Positions 6,171-8,228 of a stretch of DNA of 8,228 nt are shown in pieces. The notes under the pieces are model-generated. The model saw only the letters and a program-made list of their open reading frames with translations, was not told the DNA's origin and did not search any database. Numbering within the stretch: the stretch's first letter is position 1; every line of letters begins with the position of its first letter. Source of the DNA: Desulfobacteraceae bacterium (GTDB lineage: Bacteria; Desulfobacterota; Desulfobacteria; Desulfobacterales; Desulfobacteraceae); contig JAAEMC010000085.1 of NCBI GenBank assembly GCA_024225895.1, positions 1 to 8,228 on the forward strand, written 5' to 3'. The position numbers and the translations under genes were made by a program.

Positions 6171-6180
6171 ATATATTATA
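6165..6180. promoter_or_regulatory. 16-bp AT palindrome with back-to-back -10 elements
   Basis: TATAATATATATTATA equals its own reverse complement, so it offers a TATAAT on each strand between the divergent operons. The plus-strand box has a fair -35. The minus-strand box (6180-6175) has only a weak candidate, TTGTCC at 6201-6196 with a 15-base spacer. It may act as a two-way promoter, an operator or both. It could also be chance in an AT-rich gap. Confidence 0.5.
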
Positions 6181-6205
6181 ACATAAATGGTTAATGGACA
6201 AAGCA

Positions 6206-6712
6206 ATGAAAAAGAAACTGATCCCCATATTATTCCTGGTTTTAATGCCAACCCTTATCAGTGCAACCCAGAGACAAACTCTGGTTCCGGTTTCAGACCA
6301 TTGCATTTTAAAAGCAGCCCAAGTCTTTGATGTACCGGAAGCCTTGCTGATGGCTGTCATGGTAACTGAAGGCGGAAAAGTCGGAGAATATCGCATCAAC
6401 CGGAACAAGACAAGAGACAACGGCCCCATGCAGATCAATTCCGTCTGGATGTCCGAATTAAAAAAACAGGGCATTGAGGAAACAGAGCTTCAAAACAATG
6501 GATGCCTGAATATCTTTATCGGCGCCTATATATTAAGTAAACACCTGGCTGCATGCAAAGAGCCCTGGACAGCGGTAGGCCTTTACCACTCAAAAACCAG
6601 GGAGCTTGCACAACAATACCGCCAAAAGGTGTATGAAAATTTGTTCTGGCTCATTAAAAACGGCAATCTGGACCACGCAATTAAAAGGATAAATATCAAT
6701 GTGGGCAAATGA
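6206..6712 (+). CDS. Lytic transglycosylase (SLT family) of the secretion system
   Basis: The enzyme cleaves peptidoglycan in the periplasm to make room for the secretion channel, as VirB1 and IncI PilT-type enzymes do. From the chosen start it has 168 aa. A signal peptide MKKKLIPILFLVLMPTLISA is followed by a compact SLT domain. The catalytic glutamate is in MVTEGG (E55), the substrate loop NGPMQIN follows at about 72-78, and the ALLYHS-like segment GLYHS at about 125-129. Three cysteines (33, 100, 117) may form a disulfide. The ATG at 6194 would add four residues (MDKA) before the n-region. I prefer 6206 because GGA lies seven bases before it and the signal peptide is then standard. It overlaps dotM by 14 bp, which ties it to the coupling-complex genes. 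Confidence 0.87.
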   Translation: MKKKLIPILFLVLMPTLISATQRQTLVPVSDHCILKAAQVFDVPEALLMAVMVTEGGKVGEYRINRNKTRDNGPMQINSVWMSELKKQGIEETELQNNGCLNIFIGAYILSKHLAACKEPWTAVGLYHSKTRELAQQYRQKVYENLFWLIKNGNLDHAIKRININVGK

Positions 6713-7934
6713 TACCCAAGAAAACGATCCGATCTTTACTATCATGCTCTTTTTTTTCACAGCATTGGCAGGTGGGATTTTTTTGATCTTTTTATATAAT
6801 AAAAATACCGGGCCCATCAATGCCTGGATCATTTATATTGTCCAACTGCATTTAAAAGCATTTTCTTATCTGCCGGGCGCCCCCGGAGCTGATGCAGATC
6901 TTTTGCTCCGTTCTTTGGACCAGTGCTCCCCCAAGGATTTTACCTTTGCCCAGGTCATGTCCCAGATCTCTTTTGTGGGGGGCTATCTTAGATGGATGGT
7001 GATGCCTTTTCTGGCAGGATTATTTCTGGTGCTTCTATTTTCGAAAAAATGCATGTCTGTAACAGATTATTATAAAACCAGGCACACTTTAAAAACCCTG
7101 CTGAAAAGCCAGGTTAAAGAATTCCCCTGCATGGCACCTGTTGCCAACAGGAAAAAAAGCCTTTTGGATGAACCCCTGGATAAAGGGAGGTGGCGTGCGG
7201 CCAGACATCCTGTTCAGTTTGCGGCAGCACACAGGCTCTTAACCTATAAAAACCTTTCCATCGACAATAAACATTTAATCAGGCAAAACGGGCTGGTCAA
7301 TGAAGATTCCTATCTATTAAAAGATAATAATCATCGCCACATCCGTCTTTGCACCTCCAAAACACGGGAGCTTTTCGCCCTTCAGCTTGGCCGCCCGTTC
7401 AAAGGATTTCAAAGTTTAAAAAATCATCATACAGGGCTTGCCGCAGCATTCATGGCTTTTGGATGCGGGAAAAAAGATCAAGCTCAGCAATTGCTGGACC
7501 AGATGTCCCTTTCGTTTAAAGAGCCGGCAGCACCCGCCAGTGAATTTAAAATGGATATCACCGGAGCAAAAAAGATAATAAACCAATACAAAAATCATCC
7601 GGAATTTAAAACATTTACCGGGAAACACCAAGCTTTTATCAATGTGTGGATGGTCTCTTTATTGGAATTTGCGCGGCAAAAGGGAGTATTGACCTGCCCG
7701 CAGTTTATCTGGCTTCGCCCCATGGACAGAAGTTTATGGTATGCCTTGAACCAGACCGGAGGCCAGACCGCCTGGGTTGAAGCGGCCGGGGTTTTTGCTC
7801 ATTTCCAGGCAGAAGAAACCCTTGGCCGGAACATTCCTTTTCCTCAAATGGAAACAGCCATACAAGGATTTTCCGCCATTCTTGAATCTGCAGGGTGGCT
7901 TCCTTCAACCAGCCAGCAGGGAGACGTATGCTGA
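6699..7934 (+). CDS. dotM: DotM/IcmP (TrbA-like) coupling-complex membrane protein
   Basis: DotM binds the DotL coupling ATPase at the inner membrane and, in Legionella, recognises acidic Glu-rich substrate signals through a basic cytoplasmic patch. The protein (411 aa) has membrane segments at about 11-33 and 98-116. A basic cytoplasmic domain follows, with RWRAARHPVQFAAAHRLL (164-181) and TSKTRELFALQLGRPFKG (219-236), where relatives carry the conserved A...Q.G..W/F block. The C-terminal signature LWYALNQTGGQTAWVEAAG (346-364) with VFAHFQAE (365-372) is typical of DotM/TrbA. Length is close to the family norm of about 375-400. AAGGA nine bases before the ATG supports the start. Overlap with the genes on both sides indicates one coupled operon. 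Confidence 0.92.
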   Translation: MWANDTQENDPIFTIMLFFFTALAGGIFLIFLYNKNTGPINAWIIYIVQLHLKAFSYLPGAPGADADLLLRSLDQCSPKDFTFAQVMSQISFVGGYLRWMVMPFLAGLFLVLLFSKKCMSVTDYYKTRHTLKTLLKSQVKEFPCMAPVANRKKSLLDEPLDKGRWRAARHPVQFAAAHRLLTYKNLSIDNKHLIRQNGLVNEDSYLLKDNNHRHIRLCTSKTRELFALQLGRPFKGFQSLKNHHTGLAAAFMAFGCGKKDQAQQLLDQMSLSFKEPAAPASEFKMDITGAKKIINQYKNHPEFKTFTGKHQAFINVWMVSLLEFARQKGVLTCPQFIWLRPMDRSLWYALNQTGGQTAWVEAAGVFAHFQAEETLGRNIPFPQMETAIQGFSAILESAGWLPSTSQQGDVC

Positions 7935-8228
7935 TGGGAGTTGCGAACACGCGGGGGCTTACAGCCAAAGAAGAGCTTCAGACCAAATACCTGATACGGG
8001 ATACAAGACCTGTATGTCAACGTTTTTTCTCAATGCTCAACACACAAAGGGCCTGTGCCTCTGGCATATTTGTCTGTGGCCTTCTCAGTTTTTTTTATCC
8101 GGGATTCAGCTATTTGGCTCTGGTCATCGGCCTTTCATGGTTTTGCCTGTATTGTTTTTCCTTTCGCAAGGGCAAATTGCCCTTGCGGATTCCTGCAACA
8201 GCACTTCGCCCAGATTACAATGATCCCA
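7928..8228 (+). CDS. dotL: DotL/IcmO (TrbC-like) coupling ATPase, N-terminal part, cut by window end
   Basis: DotL is the VirD4/TraG-like type IV coupling protein that delivers substrates to the channel. Only the first 100 codons are present. They show a short cytoplasmic lead (MLMGVANTRGLTAKEELQ), two membrane segments (about 43-57 and 59-78), and the conserved segment KLPLRIPATALRPDYNDP (83-100) that precedes the ATPase domain in DotL/TrbC. Walker motifs lie beyond the window. Two in-frame ATGs compete: 7928 is four bases from GGGAG and 7934 is ten bases from it, the latter overlapping the dotM stop as TGATG. Either way translation is coupled to dotM. No frameshift is seen in the part present. 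Confidence 0.87.
   Translation, partial: MLMGVANTRGLTAKEELQTKYLIRDTRPVCQRFFSMLNTQRACASGIFVCGLLSFFYPGFSYLALVIGLSWFCLYCFSFRKGKLPLRIPATALRPDYNDP

Noticed and set aside
6130..6474. Minus-strand frame of 114 codons opposite the transglycosylase
   Set aside because: It overlaps the SLT domain and the promoter region and has no ribosome site or recognisable domain.
7777..8223. 148-codon plus-strand frame across the dotM/dotL junction
   Set aside because: It is out of frame with both dotM and dotL, whose translations carry clear family motifs. It is a shadow frame.
1..8228. CRISPR array, tRNA or rRNA gene
   Set aside because: No regularly spaced repeats and no cloverleaf or rRNA-like sequence were seen on either strand.

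Overview
The window carries part of a type IVB (Dot/Icm, IncI-Tra-like) secretion or conjugation locus on its right two thirds (about 2726-8228) and a patchwork of acquired or decaying genes on its left third (1-2700). The organism is a Gram-negative bacterium, because there are outer-membrane lipoprotein components and a periplasmic transglycosylase. Moderately AT-rich coding sequence and the kind of neighbours seen suggest an environmental proteobacterium or a Desulfobacterota-type sulfate reducer. That taxonomic placement is inference only. No replication, partition, integrase or relaxase gene is visible, so plasmid, integrative element and chromosomal island cannot be told apart here.

Right side. 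Two divergent operons flank a small intergenic control region. On the minus strand, in order of transcription, lie a secreted four-cysteine protein of unknown family (6087-5593), then dotD (5463-4957), dotC (4960-4076), dotB (4112-2979) and icmT (2989-2726). The last four are joined by overlapping reading frames. On the plus strand lie a lytic transglycosylase (6206-6712), dotM/icmP (6699-7934) and the first 100 codons of dotL/icmO (7928 to the window end), also overlapping. The order dotD-dotC-dotB-icmT matches traH-traI-traJ-traK of IncI plasmids, and dotM with dotL matches trbA/trbC. The gene set covers the outer-membrane lipoprotein pair (DotC/DotD), the secretion ATPase (DotB), a small inner-membrane protein (IcmT), a peptidoglycan-opening enzyme and the coupling complex (DotL/DotM). 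The DotG/DotH/DotI/DotA parts must lie outside the window if the system is complete.

Left side. A GC-richer gene for a GT1-type glycosyltransferase (267-1547) is followed by an iron-sulfur flavoprotein-like reductase whose 5' end is damaged (1704-2363) and a fragment of an endonuclease IV gene (about 2363-2545). An imperfect direct repeat of about 40 bp (3-41 and 2701-2740) brackets this patch. Its right copy runs into the last codons of icmT, so the conserved operon appears to have been broken immediately after icmT by insertion or rearrangement.

The most unusual points are: a DotC without any cysteine, so without the usual lipid anchor; an in-frame 18-bp tandem repeat that multiplies start codons at dotD; a shared 11-bp promoter core in front of both operons, one copy built into a 16-bp palindrome; the unknown four-cysteine secreted protein in the middle of the locus; and the repeat-bracketed cargo patch with two broken genes.
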